From assembly GCA_022539475.1 (NCBI GenBank), contig VCMS01000075.1, positions 124,001 through 188,000 of the forward strand: a stretch of DNA of 64,000 nt. The letters are read 5' to 3'. This DNA comes from Gracilaria domingensis (Eukaryota > Rhodophyta > Florideophyceae > Gracilariales > Gracilariaceae). The position numbers and the translations under genes were made by a program. This document shows positions 23,973-35,059 of the stretch, one piece after another. Each line of letters begins with the position of its first letter. Position 1 is the first letter of the stretch. The notes beneath the pieces are model-generated. The model did no database searches. It was given only the letters and a program-made list of their open reading frames with translations, and was not told the DNA's origin.

Positions 23973-24092
23973 AGCGTCGCAGAGCGGCGCCGGTGGGCGT
24001 CTGGTCTCTCTCGGAACCGTTCGTGTGCTCCCCCGCTCAGCCTCACGCCACTTGCTTTCTTCCTCCTTCTCGTTTGTGCTTGTCGTTGTGAT

Positions 24093-25350
24093 ATGGCTCC
24101 CAACTCTGTGCCGCAGCAGCCCATTGGCCGTGATCGTGCCATTGGCAACTTTTCCGCCGGCCCGGCATGTCTCTCGGACTGGGTCATGCGTACGGCCGGT
24201 GCCGAGTTTTGCAACAAGGATAACACTGGTATGGGAATCTTGGAGGTAAGTCATCACCACTTTGATCACCATCGTCATCAACCAGAATCGCTCACACGCA
24301 CGTATTCTTCTCTCCCTACGTACTGCACAGATGAGTCATCGCGATGCTGGTGGCCCGGTGCAGAACGCCATCTCTTCTGCTACGGACAAGCTACGCATCA
24401 TGCTGGACGTGCCCACCAACTACCACATTCTTTTCCTTCAGGGTGGTGCACACGGCCAATTTGCCGCCATTGCTCTCAATCTGCTGGGCGACAAGACGCA
24501 GGCCGACTACGTCTCCACCGGCTACTGGAGTCAGCGTGCCATCTCCGAGGCCTCCAAGTACTGCACAGTACGTCTGGCATACGATGGCGCCAAGGATGGT
24601 TTCCAATCCATCCCACCCGTGAGTGAATGGGATATCTCGCCGGATAGTGCGTATGTGCACATCTGTGCCAATGAGACCATCCATGGCTTGGAATTCTTGG
24701 AAGATCCTGAATTGCCGGAAGGAAGTCCCGTCTTGGTTGGAGATTTCACATCGACGCTGATGTCTCGTCGTATCAACATTAGCAAGTATGGCTGTATCTA
24801 CGCATCGGGTGGGAAGAACCTCGGTCCTGCTGGAGTGGTTGCCGTCATCGTTCGCGATGATCTGCTGAACAGGGCGTTGCCCACATGCCCTTCGGTTCTG
24901 TCGTACTCGGTCATGGCCAGCAGCAAGCCCATCCCATCTATCTACAACACCCCGCCTACCTTCCTCATCTACATGGTCGACCTCGTTCTCAAGGACAACA
25001 TGAACAACGGCGGTATCGAAGCACTGGAGAGGCGCGCCATAGAGCGCGCTCGTCGCATCTACGACGTCGTCGAAGACTCGAATGGATTTTACACACTCAA
25101 GTGTCAAGACGCGATGCACCGCTCGCGCATGAACGTGCCGTTCCGCATCGGAAAAGGCAGCGTGGATATGGAAGAACTGTTCTGCGTAGAAGGCGCGCAA
25201 CGAGGTCTACTTCAGCTGTTCTGTCACCCACTATTTCCCGGCTGTCGTATCACTCTATACAACGGTATTCCCGATAGCGCAGTAGACGCGTTGGTGGAGC
25301 ACATGGTCGATTTTCAGACCAAGTACATGCACGACGTAGTGGTGGCGTAG
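24093..25350 (+). CDS. PSAT1 / serC: Phosphoserine aminotransferase (two exons)
   Basis: Exons 24093-24245 and 24331-25350 give 390 residues, close to the family's usual 360-400. The enzyme converts 3-phosphohydroxypyruvate and glutamate to O-phosphoserine and 2-oxoglutarate, using pyridoxal phosphate, in serine synthesis. The N-terminus has NFSAGPA (residues 19-25), and MSHRDAG spans the exon junction, as expected from MSHRS in the family. Further on are NYHILFLQGGAHGQF, and ASGGKNLGPAG with the likely cofactor lysine at residue 213. The frame is open through part of the intron, so a simple reading would start wrongly at 24262. The intron choice restores the conserved GMGILE-MSHR junction. 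No clear plastid or mitochondrial targeting peptide is seen, so the location is uncertain. Confidence 0.95.
24246..24330 (+). other. Spliceosomal intron in the phosphoserine aminotransferase gene
   Basis: 85 bases, starting GTAAGT and ending TACTGCACAG. It lies between codons (phase 0). Joining the exons yields the conserved family sequence without gap. Confidence 0.9.
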
Positions 25351-28345
25351 GGGCGTGACGCGGCGCGTATTTCTTTATTCCGCAGCTGCCACGCGTACGC
25401 GCGCCGCCTCCTCCGACGTGACTGTCGCACTGTACTAATAGCCATAACCCTAAACGCAGCACCGCTTGTGCTGCCGCTGCTGATGTGAGACACTTCTCGT
25501 TTGCCGCGCTCCCCCTTGTGAGAAACTCCCCCCCCCCCCCTCCTCAACTGCGCTTCCGCCTTTGTAAACAAAAAGCTTTTCCGAACTTGAGAAATCACCT
25601 CGGTCCGCCTTCGACTTGGACGTACCTTCTCCCGTCTCTGCCGTCTGCTGCGCCTTGCGCACTTCCAACTCTAGAAAGTTCATGTTTTCCGCTTGCTCCC
25701 CCCTCGGCGGAATCCGCCACCCACACCACAATCGATCACATCCCGTCGTCAACCCTCCTGGGCCATCACCTCCCGGAGATGCCACCACTGCAATATACCC
25801 ACACACCTCGCCGCTGTCGCCCCCTTTCTCACCTCTCCCGCCGCTCAGTCCGCCTCCTCCGCGTGCAATATCGCACCCACCGAAGTGTATCTACCCTAAC
25901 TCGCACCGAGGCGCGCAAAAAGGCGCATACGTGCATAATTATCATCGTAGCTGCACTTGCGCATGGTGGCCCGCTTCTGGATACTCAACATCTGCGCCCA
26001 ACCCGCCGCGATGATACGCACACCTGAATTGGGTCCACTCGGCATGATTTGCCTGCTATTCTCTACTTGGCGTGCTTTCATCTGCAGGTGACAGCTTTTT
26101 GCGGCCGATTTGGACGTTTTTGTGCCGTTGCTTCAGGCGAATCAAGCGACTGCACATTTGCCGCTGTAGCCAAATGACACATGCGTTCAAAGTGACCTAC
26201 AAACACGCTTCCTCTGTGGCGAGGCGCTTGCGTCTTGACTTCCACACGCACATGTGCTTGTGTGTGTGTGTTGGAGTGAGTTGTGTGAATGAAAGTTGGC
26301 GCGCCCGTTTGGTCATTTTCATGCTTAATGACGCCTTGCGTCTTTATTTCGTGACGGGGTACACGCCGCTTTATCGTTCTCGCCTTCACAGAGGCGTCCG
26401 TTTTCAACTCGTGCTTGCCCGCGTTTTATGTGCGCTTGTGACGATGTGTTGTGAAAGACCGTCGCGTGTTTGTGTGTGGCTTTGTTGGAAGCAGATGTGC
26501 TTTCTTTGTTTTTGTCCTACATGTCACGGATTCCATGCGGTCGGCTAGATGACCGTATTAGCTACATTTGTCTCCGTTTGCCGGGTCACTTGTATTTCTT
26601 ATGGTTGGCAAATTCACCTGTCGCACACCAATACTACACTGAAGCCGTCAAACGGCTGTATTGCGAGCAGTCGTCGCTTCGATGCGTTGACGTTTTGCAT
26701 GCACTTCTTGCGATTGGAACAAGTCTATCAGTGTTGATGATGACCAATCCAGAAGAGTGCGGCCCAATTCTCACTTAGGGGTAAGACAATGCCCAGCAAG
26801 CATAACCCCTTTTTGGAAAGTGTGAGCCACCTCCCCACTCACGTGAGTCTACCTTGAACCTTTGACAATGGACAGAACGACGTCAAGCACATGTGGCTTT
26901 GATTTCGACCGGAGCTTTCCAACGACGTTATCCAAAGCTCGAGCTCGATCTTCTTCTGCTTCCAAACAAACGCCCGAACAACATCCAACCAAGTCAGAGC
27001 ACGTTGCGCTCCCTGCCGTTCTGGTTCGAATTCCAATGCGGAATGCATGATTAACTTACTTTCCAGCGTTTGATCCACTTGTCTAACCGCCCAACATCAC
27101 GCGACTCTTGTCTTCTGTGTGGCTTGCCCAAGCCTACAAATCAAAGTGGAGTTATCGCCCATGATATCCGTTGCTGATGTGGGTGGTTTTAGATCTTCCC
27201 AGAATCTCGTGCTAAGTTAAACTTTTTGCGCTCTCTCACGACTGAAGTGTCTACCGTACACTCTGGAGCGCCACACTCCGTCACCTGTTCGCCACGGGGA
27301 AACACGTGATTCTCTTGTATTGCATTTAGGTTTGATTTCGCGCCGTACTATTGATGTAGATCGAAACAGTAACCGAGTTGCGCCTCGGTAGAACAACTTG
27401 AGATTCACTCCGCATCTATCCTACTTGTTCTCCGCCTACCACTGCCAAGCTCCACAGCTCAAAGAAACAATGTATCGATAGTGATTTTCTATTAGAAGTG
27501 AATCGTAAGTGTTGGAGAACACAATGTCCGAAACAATGGAGACGGAATTGATGGTGAAACTAGAAGGATGGGTGCTCAACAACAATATCTGACTACCATT
27601 CTGCGATTCTTTGGGGTGTACCATTAACCTTCAAGAATTTCTTGGCAAGAAGAACGCGCTTCGCACTGCGGCGAATTACTCTCCAAGAATGACGAGAAAA
27701 GGATACAGAATGGCACTTTTGCAACATCTGTCGGCAACGTATTTTGGTAGTAAAACCCTCTCTTTCTCGTTCGTTCTGCAGAGTGCGTAAACGGAGCCGG
27801 AGCGGATTAGATGGGAACGAATGGCGTTTCTGCCCCGCCTGCATCAATGTGGAAAGATGAAGATTCGGATTATGCTGCCGTTCGCTTTATGCTATTGACT
27901 ACGATGTCTCCAAAGCTGTTCCGCATCATGTGGAGAAGCCGTGGCACAGTGATCATCATGGTGTAGAACGTGATTGTCTAAAGAATAGAAAGCTTCTAAC
28001 CGCGTAAAAGCGGGACGACGTAGCAATGTACACGTAGTGCTACTAGCAATCTGCAATGACCCTCGTATTGTACGCACGAGCCTAGCAATACAAGGGTCAT
28101 TGTATCGTGCGTACAATACGATGATGTTCGGGCCCCAGTTTACGTGTACTCGTGGCGAACTCGTTCTTGATGGCCTCAGGCCACACTGGCTCGTCAGGCT
28201 CTGCATGTCGAAACCAGCAAATGAAACGAAGCACCGTTTGGTATCTACGAAAATAACTTTCGTACTACAATCATGTCAGCTGCGAGAATATGAGCTTGTC
28301 TAAATCCTCAGTGCAGGGTTTTCACTTCCCCACCGGTAGGTCCAA
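25351..28345. other. Intergenic, no gene recognised
   Basis: The first 650 bases are pyrimidine-rich on the plus strand, with a C-run near 25530, and give long low-complexity frames that I do not trust. The rest contains a GTGTGTGTGT stretch near 26270 and short frames only. An odd repeat cluster lies at 28054-28120. The last bases are the short upstream region of the XPG gene, without a TATA box. Confidence 0.5.
28054..28120. repeat. Interleaved inverted repeats (X Y X' Y' order)
   Basis: 28054-28070 pairs with 28086-28102 (16 of 17), and 28064-28079 pairs with 28105-28120 (16 of 16). The arms overlap and are crossed rather than nested, so both pairings cannot form a simple hairpin together. 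Confidence 0.85.
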
Positions 28346-31300
28346 ATGGGAGTTCACGGCCTCTGGCAACTTCTAGCGCCCGTAGGCCACCGCGTGAGCA
28401 ATGACCATGTTCGCAACAAGGTGTTAGCGGTTGACGTATCCATCTGGCTCACGCAACTCGTGAAGGCCATGCGAGATGCAGAGGGAGCCAGGGTTAGGAA
28501 TGCTCATCTCATTGGTGTGTTTCGTCGATGCATAAAGCTCTTGTTCCTTTGTGTTAGACCGGTGCTTATTTTTGATGGTGCCACACCGTCTATAAAGCGG
28601 CGGACAGTTGCAGCGAGGCGTGCCCAGAGAGAGAAACATGAGGCGAAGCTCCGGAGATTGGCCGAGAAGATTTTGGTCAATCGTATTAAGAAGAAGGCTG
28701 TTGGAGATGCCATACTTAGAAAGCATGGCTCCCACGAGGAAAGTGATACTCTAAAGCAGACTGCAGCAAAACATTCAGTTGAAACTACGAGTGAGCGGCA
28801 TATCCCTGCCAATACAAAAAGCTTTGAAGAGGACGAGATTCAGCCTGTTTTCCCAGATGCGCAGCCTTCCGATACGTCTCGGAAGAAGTTCGGAGTTTCA
28901 GATGTAAGAAATAAACAGCTTCGGAACAAATCATTTGTCCAAAACTCTACGGAAGCTGCTAATGAAGCCGAACATTTCGTCCAGAATAACAACTCTGATA
29001 ACGAACAAATCGTACTACCTAATGACTTACAAGACCTTGATGACGCAGCACTAGTTGACTTGCCAGCTCATTTGCAATCTAAAGTATTCAAACAGATCAA
29101 ACATGAACAAAGACTGCGACATAGGGAAAATATGTTACAACAACGGGACAACCCCACCGAGTTCTCCAAGACACAGATAGAAGGCTTTTTGCGCCATACA
29201 GCTCTGAACAGAAAGATATCTAACGTGCGAAACGTCATCAACGATCACTCCGGTGTCAGGAATCGCATTGCATCTGATAGCAGAAGAGAGTTTGTTTTTG
29301 AAGAATTCAAGGAGTCAAACCAGGATCAATTTGACCTTGACAGCGATTCTGAAGATGACATTTTACACCCTTCTGCCAAGAAAAGATCCGTCATGGATGC
29401 GAAGGACCTCTTGTCCAAAATCCGCTCAGCAAAAGAGCAGAACAACGAATTCGCGACACTTCGATCTGCAACCGCCATAGAAAAAAGAAATAGAGAAGAA
29501 CGTTTATCTTCCGGCGTCGGATGGGCATCAAATGTGTTATCTGGTAGTGGTGGGCTTCAACTCAGTAGAATGACGACTGGAGCAACGGCATTTGGACAGA
29601 TTCCTCGCTCACCATCCGAAGAAGATGATGAAGATGTTGAAGAAGTTTTGGGGTTGGAAAAGCCGAACGACATTCCACCGGACGAGAGCCGGCAGGGAGC
29701 AATGGATCCAACCCCTGGGGAGGAGAACGGCAGTGATAGCGATGATGTAGAATGGGAAGATGGTGCGGCAAACTCAGATTCTGAAAACTCAAACAAGAGC
29801 TTTGGATTGGATGAATGCTTTGAGGAGAGGGCAGAGAAAGCGAGAGATGTATCAAAAGGGAACAGTTTCATTGGTTCTGTGCCAGCGGAAAGCAATGACT
29901 TTTCAAACGGGAAAGATGTGATAGATAATATGGATGAACCCGACGAATCTCGTCAGGCCTCGGAGCTTAATATGGGCGAGGAGCCCGCAGAAGAGCACAT
30001 AAAGCTTGACAGTTCTCATGATATTAGAGATGAAGAGCGGCAAGTTTCAACAGAGAGAATGGATGTGAAGAATGGAGATGCTGATCCCGCAGCCTTAGGC
30101 GAACAAAGCTTCAGACAGGGAGGCATGACAAAACGCGCCTCTTCGCTTTCTCCGCCCCCGGTACCTGCAGATGAAGAGATATTGAAACTGAACAAGAAGA
30201 AGACCAGTGCACTTAAAACACAATTGGTAAACACGCCTGCTAGTGAACTTAGAAGATTGCCCTCATCTTACGTGCAAGCGAGCAGAGATACAACTGCAAA
30301 GCAGCAAATCTCATTGGAAAGCGACATGGATAAGTCTCACAATCCAAGCGACAACACACTCACTGACTCCACTGGGCAAAAGAAAACTACGACAGAGAAT
30401 TCTAGTACTCGCAGAAAGTCGCGAACTGTGAATGAAGAAGACAACGACATTCAACTCGCGATTGCCTTGTCTCTGAAGGAGAATGTCCCTAACGCCCCGC
30501 TTTCAGTCGATAAGAACGGTTTGCCGTGTGACGCGCACAAATGTACAAGAGATGAAAACAATTTTGCACCGCAAGACAAGAACGAAGGCCCGACAGGCGG
30601 AAGACGAGAGTCAGTTCACAACTTTGCCAAAGGATCGGATCATCAAGTCTATAACACGCGCCGTGATACTTCCACAAAGTCTGCAGATGCAAGTGGTGTT
30701 GAAGCGGAGGGAGCATCTGATTCTTTGGGATTGGTGCACGAGGGGCAGGACGCGGAGGGAGAAATGACGTTGATGGAGATGGAGCGTCTCTATGCTGACC
30801 TTGATACTGAAGCTCAGGAGTTTCAGAAGCAGCGGGGTACTCATGTCGGTGCAGTTGAGACAATATCCGATGAGATGTATGGTGAGACTAGAGATTTGTT
30901 AAAATTGCTTGGTATACCGTATCTCGAAGCACCCATGGAAGCTGAAGCGCAATGTGCATTCTTAAACATGGAGAAGATAGTCGACGGGGTGATAACTGAA
31001 GATTCTGACGCATTTCTGTTTGGAGCTGAAGTTGTATACCGGCAATTATTTGCAGACGGTCGGTTCGCAGAAACATATGACGCACAGGACATCAAGTCAA
31101 GTCTTGGCCTCGATCGAGACCAGCTTATACGTCTCGCACACCTTTTAGGATCCGATTACACTCCGGGGGTACGGGGTGTTGGGATTGTCAATGCTATGGA
31201 AATAATGGAAGCTTTCCCGGGCGAACAGGGTTTGAGTGAATTTCTCGAATGGACGAAGAAGGTGACAGTTCTCGATAAAGAACCGGAAGAATCTGTGATG

Positions 31301-31852
31301 ACAGGGACATCAGCCGAGGCTGTGCGACGGCGATTTTGTTGGAAGCATCGCAACATGAAACGGAATTGGGTAATAAGAGAAGGTTTTCCAAGCCGAGCCG
31401 TTTCTGAAGCTTATCTGAAGCCAACCATAGACAATAACAAGGGCCGCTTTAAGTGGAGGGATATAAACTTCGACGGGCTGGCAAGATTTTGCTGGGAAAA
31501 GTTTGGCTGGGAACAGAACGCATTCGAGAACGCGGTCGGTCCTCTGCGAAAAGAGCTGGCAAAAAGAAAGGGTCCCCAACAAACAAGAATACCGGAGTTC
31601 TTCAAGCCACATAGATTCGCGAAGATTCGCTCAAAGCGACTTCAACAGGCAGTTAAAGGAATAACAGGAGACGAAGTTGAGGAAATTATGGCTTCCATAG
31701 TGCCTCGCATTAAGCGACGGAAGACGAGCGCAATGACATTCAATGCAGCGATCGACCTTTCCCCTGAAGAGGAGGAACAAGTCCTCAAGCTACTTGAAGA
31801 AACAGAAACCAGAACCAAGAGCGGACGAAGGCGGGCGGGTCGCAATCAATAA
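28346..31852 (+). CDS. RAD2 / ERCC5: XPG/Rad2 structure-specific endonuclease (nucleotide excision repair)
   Basis: Single-exon protein of 1,168 residues, close to human XPG (1,186). It makes the 3' incision in nucleotide excision repair in the nucleus. The N-nuclease region starts MGVHGLWQLLAP, with metal-binding Asp30 (LAVDVS) and Asp77 (LIFDG). A long acidic, low-complexity spacer follows (about 110-850), with a ubiquitin-interacting motif near 695-712 (IQLAIALSLKE). The I-nuclease region starts near 855: PMEAEAQC with Glu865 and Glu867, EDSDAFLFG with Asp886 and Asp888, and GSDYTPGVRGVG with Asp937, followed by the helix-hairpin-helix. Near 1080 QTRIPEFF fits a PCNA-binding (PIP) box. A basic tail (KRRK, GRRRAGR) may be the nuclear signal. 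All catalytic residues are present. It converges on MCM6. Confidence 0.96.
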   Translation: MGVHGLWQLLAPVGHRVSNDHVRNKVLAVDVSIWLTQLVKAMRDAEGARVRNAHLIGVFRRCIKLLFLCVRPVLIFDGATPSIKRRTVAARRAQREKHEAKLRRLAEKILVNRIKKKAVGDAILRKHGSHEESDTLKQTAAKHSVETTSERHIPANTKSFEEDEIQPVFPDAQPSDTSRKKFGVSDVRNKQLRNKSFVQNSTEAANEAEHFVQNNNSDNEQIVLPNDLQDLDDAALVDLPAHLQSKVFKQIKHEQRLRHRENMLQQRDNPTEFSKTQIEGFLRHTALNRKISNVRNVINDHSGVRNRIASDSRREFVFEEFKESNQDQFDLDSDSEDDILHPSAKKRSVMDAKDLLSKIRSAKEQNNEFATLRSATAIEKRNREERLSSGVGWASNVLSGSGGLQLSRMTTGATAFGQIPRSPSEEDDEDVEEVLGLEKPNDIPPDESRQGAMDPTPGEENGSDSDDVEWEDGAANSDSENSNKSFGLDECFEERAEKARDVSKGNSFIGSVPAESNDFSNGKDVIDNMDEPDESRQASELNMGEEPAEEHIKLDSSHDIRDEERQVSTERMDVKNGDADPAALGEQSFRQGGMTKRASSLSPPPVPADEEILKLNKKKTSALKTQLVNTPASELRRLPSSYVQASRDTTAKQQISLESDMDKSHNPSDNTLTDSTGQKKTTTENSSTRRKSRTVNEEDNDIQLAIALSLKENVPNAPLSVDKNGLPCDAHKCTRDENNFAPQDKNEGPTGGRRESVHNFAKGSDHQVYNTRRDTSTKSADASGVEAEGASDSLGLVHEGQDAEGEMTLMEMERLYADLDTEAQEFQKQRGTHVGAVETISDEMYGETRDLLKLLGIPYLEAPMEAEAQCAFLNMEKIVDGVITEDSDAFLFGAEVVYRQLFADGRFAETYDAQDIKSSLGLDRDQLIRLAHLLGSDYTPGVRGVGIVNAMEIMEAFPGEQGLSEFLEWTKKVTVLDKEPEESVMTGTSAEAVRRRFCWKHRNMKRNWVIREGFPSRAVSEAYLKPTIDNNKGRFKWRDINFDGLARFCWEKFGWEQNAFENAVGPLRKELAKRKGPQQTRIPEFFKPHRFAKIRSKRLQQAVKGITGDEVEEIMASIVPRIKRRKTSAMTFNAAIDLSPEEEEQVLKLLEETETRTKSGRRRAGRNQ

Positions 31853-31918
31853 GAACATTTCATTCCGCATGATAAACGAAAATGCTCAGTTTTATCGTTC
31901 TCTATACATACATGACAC

Positions 31919-34900
31919 CTATTCCACAACGTAGTTCGGATGCACGGCGTAAATCCGGTCATCTCGTGAAAGTACTCCCTCTGACTCTACGTTCGGTACT
32001 TCGACGAGAACACGTTCTCTTTTTATCATCCGATTCACAACGAGCCTCATTCTCTTCGCTTCCTTTCGCAAAGCCTCTTCTGACTCAAAGGCGCCACCGG
32101 ATCCACCTTGTTGATCAGCATCTTCTAAAAGGAACATGATTATATCCTTCCTCTTTGCCGCAGCACCCATTTGGTTCCCCAGCGCCTCCTGCTTCCTCAA
32201 GTGTACCACTACCTTGTTAACCATAGCTCTGAACTCGTTATACCCAATCGTAATTCTCTCACCCGAGGAGGTCAGTGTAGAAGATGGGGCGCCGCTCGAC
32301 TGCGTTTGGCGGCCTGTGTCACTTGAAGGTCCCTGTTCTTCAGACGGTTTGACAGGCTGTTCAGATTCAATCCGTTCAGTTTCACGCCCAGAGCCCCTCT
32401 TATTCGATGCAACCCCTTCCGTCGAAGGGTCTTGATTAGCAGCATTCTCTTGGTCTCGAGTTTCTCCATTTTGTTCTGACAATTGACGTATATTAGAGAC
32501 CCCGTCTTGCTCCGTAGCATCGTTTTCTCCTTTCGGAATGGCTGCAGCACCAGGACTCCGAGTTGGCACAGCTTTTCGAGCCGGTAGCCGTCGCGGGTTT
32601 GGTCGGATTTCATCGTCATCGTCATCGTCTTCTTCGGAATCTGAATCAGGAGCCCTTGTATCTCGTCCGGGTCTAGGACGCCTTCCATCTCCTGTTCGTT
32701 TGTTAGACTCACCGTTGTCATCATCATCGTCGTCAAGGTCAACCTTATCGCCTGGTTTACCCTCGTCATCACTGTCATCATCATCATTGTTCAAGTCAAT
32801 GTCTTCCGTCTCCACATGAATAATTGATTTGCGCAGGAGACGCACAGCTTCCTTCACATATTGTGGGCGCACAAATGAATCCAAGTGAAGTCGAGCAAGA
32901 GCTTCTGAGAGCCGAATGAGACTTTCCAATTGTCGAACAGTGATTCTGTAGGAAGTTCTGGCACCCCCAAAAGAGTCTGCCTGGCGCAGCTGTTTGTATG
33001 ATTGCACAAGAAGATCTCTAGACTCCGGAGTGATGACTGGATTGAGATGCCGTGCGACCCTGATATATCGTTGTAACTGACTCTTGTTGAATTCCGTAGG
33101 TTGAACAGCAGTTCCGCCCTTGTGGACATTAACGATGAATCGCGCTACGTTGAAGTCAGAAGATTCTTCGCTCTCGTCGAGAACAACAAAGAAGAGATCG
33201 AAACGAGACATGATTGGAGCTGTCATAGTGAGATTCTGTTTCAACGTCCTCGCCCGATCATACCTTCCTCCAATAGGGTTCGCGGCAGCGAGAATTGAAG
33301 TGCGAGCATTTAGAGTTGCATGTATGCCCGCCTTCGAAATTGAGATGGTCTGCTGTTCCATTGCTTCATGAATAGCTACCTGATCCTTGATATCCATCTT
33401 ATCAAACTCGTCAATGCAGCAAATCCCATTATCTGCAAGCATGAGAGCCCCAGCTTCGATGCAGAACTCCCCAGTTTCATGATCTTTGGCCACTGAAGCC
33501 GTCAGTCCAGCGGCCGACGAAGCCTTGCCACTCGCATACACTGCCCTTGGAAGGAAATCAACAACATATTTGAGGAACTGACTCTTTGCCGTGGACGGGT
33601 CACCGACGATGCATACGTTGACGTCTCCCCTCAACGAAATTCCTTCCCCGGTTTCCTTATGCACTCCACCAAAGAGCATGAGAAGCACACCACGCTTAAC
33701 CTCGTCATGACCGTACACTGTGGGAGCAACACTGTTAACCATTTTCTGATACAAACGAGACGAGGCCTTCATCATTACAATTTCGTCACGCTCCTCTCTC
33801 GTATAACTATGAAGAACGCTTTCATACGTTTCGTGATCATCCTCTTCTCCTCTAATGCACGTCGACCCTGGTTTGGCGTCGGATGCGGCCACATGAGAAG
33901 CCAAAAATGACGTGCGGTAGACAAGCTCACGAACTCCAAATTCTTTGACACCGGTGTATCCGTCGCCTCGGAGTCCTGCACCTCCCTTCGGAACTGAACG
34001 AACACGCTCACCTGCTCGTGCCAGACTCACAGCGTCTGGAATGACAATAAGAGAGCCAGTAATGACTACCTTGTCGCCAGCCTTTGCACTTTCCACTGTG
34101 TCGTTCCTAAAGATGACATCGATGGTACGGGGCATAGAACCAGCCGGGATTTCTTGGGCGCTTTCCTGAAGCCTAACCCTCTGCCAATCTACAAAAGTAC
34201 TCTTCTCGACATCCAACTTCCAGTTGTTCTTTGACAAGCATTTCTGGCACATCGGAGGCTCAGTATACCTAAACTGCTGCTCGACATTGGGGAATGGTTC
34301 TCCGCACTCGTTGCACGAGAAGGATCCAACCAACAGTTCTGGCCTTACTTCAGAGGTTCTTGTGATGGTTCCAGATATGGACGTAAGCATGCCAATTTGT
34401 TCGGAGCGCAAGTCTCTTAACTTGAGCACGGTGGGCATATTGTAGATTGACAGCCAATAACTCTTTGGATCATTCTCGCTCTTCTTGCTAATCGTACCGG
34501 GAACCAGTTTCGACAGATGTTTGACAATAAACTGGCCGGTACGCTCACGCAAAGCGGGTTCGAAACGGAAGAATTCCTCCGAGATCACATTGAGTTCCTG
34601 GTTGTACGCCATGATATGCGAGTAGTCGACGTAAAGAGTTGTACGCAATCGACTCCGTAGCGTGCGGAGTTGCGCGATGTAAACAGGCTCGGGAGGACGG
34701 GGTGGAAATGCATCTTGTTCGGGTGCAGGCTGGTTGAACTCGGTATAGTTTTCGAGGAACTCCGCGAACATGCCGGCAACTGTGGCGACCAGCTCATCGG
34801 TTTGAGTGACCCCCGGCACAGCGAGAAATGGTTGAACTGGTGTTTGCGGGGTCGCTAGAGGCTCTCCCGTTCCTGGGGTTACTATCTCGGCCATGACTTG

Positions 34901-35002
34901 AGTACAAGTGGGTGTCCCGTGAGGAGGAAAAGCGCGCAGTGAGGGATAGTAAGAGTTCGAAGATGTTGAGCGCGATAGTGGTAGGGGTTGATCACCGGGC
35001 AA
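31919..35002 (-). CDS. MCM6: DNA replication licensing helicase subunit MCM6
   Basis: Single-exon protein of 1,027 residues, longer than typical MCM6 (about 820-900) because of an acidic Asp/Glu/Ser-rich linker near 730-890. It is an ATPase subunit of the MCM2-7 ring that unwinds DNA at forks. The N-terminal domain has a zinc finger, CNEC with CQKC. The AAA+ core has GHDEVKRG, Walker A GDPSTAKSQ near 465, Walker B CIDEFDKMD near 530, and arginine finger SRFDLFF near 600. IKDQVAIHEAMEQQTISI and MTAPIMSRFDLFFVV favour MCM6 over its paralogues. A winged-helix C-terminus follows the acidic linker. The first 36 residues before a second Met (MAEIVTPG) are low-complexity, so that Met is an alternative start. 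E2F-type sites lie just upstream. Confidence 0.95.
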   Translation of the reverse strand: MPGDQPLPLSRSTSSNSYYPSLRAFPPHGTPTCTQVMAEIVTPGTGEPLATPQTPVQPFLAVPGVTQTDELVATVAGMFAEFLENYTEFNQPAPEQDAFPPRPPEPVYIAQLRTLRSRLRTTLYVDYSHIMAYNQELNVISEEFFRFEPALRERTGQFIVKHLSKLVPGTISKKSENDPKSYWLSIYNMPTVLKLRDLRSEQIGMLTSISGTITRTSEVRPELLVGSFSCNECGEPFPNVEQQFRYTEPPMCQKCLSKNNWKLDVEKSTFVDWQRVRLQESAQEIPAGSMPRTIDVIFRNDTVESAKAGDKVVITGSLIVIPDAVSLARAGERVRSVPKGGAGLRGDGYTGVKEFGVRELVYRTSFLASHVAASDAKPGSTCIRGEEDDHETYESVLHSYTREERDEIVMMKASSRLYQKMVNSVAPTVYGHDEVKRGVLLMLFGGVHKETGEGISLRGDVNVCIVGDPSTAKSQFLKYVVDFLPRAVYASGKASSAAGLTASVAKDHETGEFCIEAGALMLADNGICCIDEFDKMDIKDQVAIHEAMEQQTISISKAGIHATLNARTSILAAANPIGGRYDRARTLKQNLTMTAPIMSRFDLFFVVLDESEESSDFNVARFIVNVHKGGTAVQPTEFNKSQLQRYIRVARHLNPVITPESRDLLVQSYKQLRQADSFGGARTSYRITVRQLESLIRLSEALARLHLDSFVRPQYVKEAVRLLRKSIIHVETEDIDLNNDDDDSDDEGKPGDKVDLDDDDDDNGESNKRTGDGRRPRPGRDTRAPDSDSEEDDDDDDEIRPNPRRLPARKAVPTRSPGAAAIPKGENDATEQDGVSNIRQLSEQNGETRDQENAANQDPSTEGVASNKRGSGRETERIESEQPVKPSEEQGPSSDTGRQTQSSGAPSSTLTSSGERITIGYNEFRAMVNKVVVHLRKQEALGNQMGAAAKRKDIIMFLLEDADQQGGSGGAFESEEALRKEAKRMRLVVNRMIKRERVLVEVPNVESEGVLSRDDRIYAVHPNYVVE

Positions 35003-35059
35003 TGCTTCCTAACGAAGTAATCGTGAAGTAGGCTGTATGTATGTACAGGAATAGACAGG

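Noticed and set aside
25485-26027. Overlapping plus-strand frames of 130-180 codons, rich in Pro/Arg/Ser
   Set aside because: Three frames are open at once in pyrimidine-rich DNA; the pattern is compositional.
27715-27854. Short plus-strand reading with HFCNIC and RFCPAC, like a zinc ribbon
   Set aside because: It is closed by stops on both sides within about 50 codons and has no start codon; too little to call.
32272-32787. Long frames antisense and overlapping to MCM6, rich in Met/Thr/Lys or Ser
   Set aside because: They are shadows of the acidic Asp/Glu linker of MCM6.
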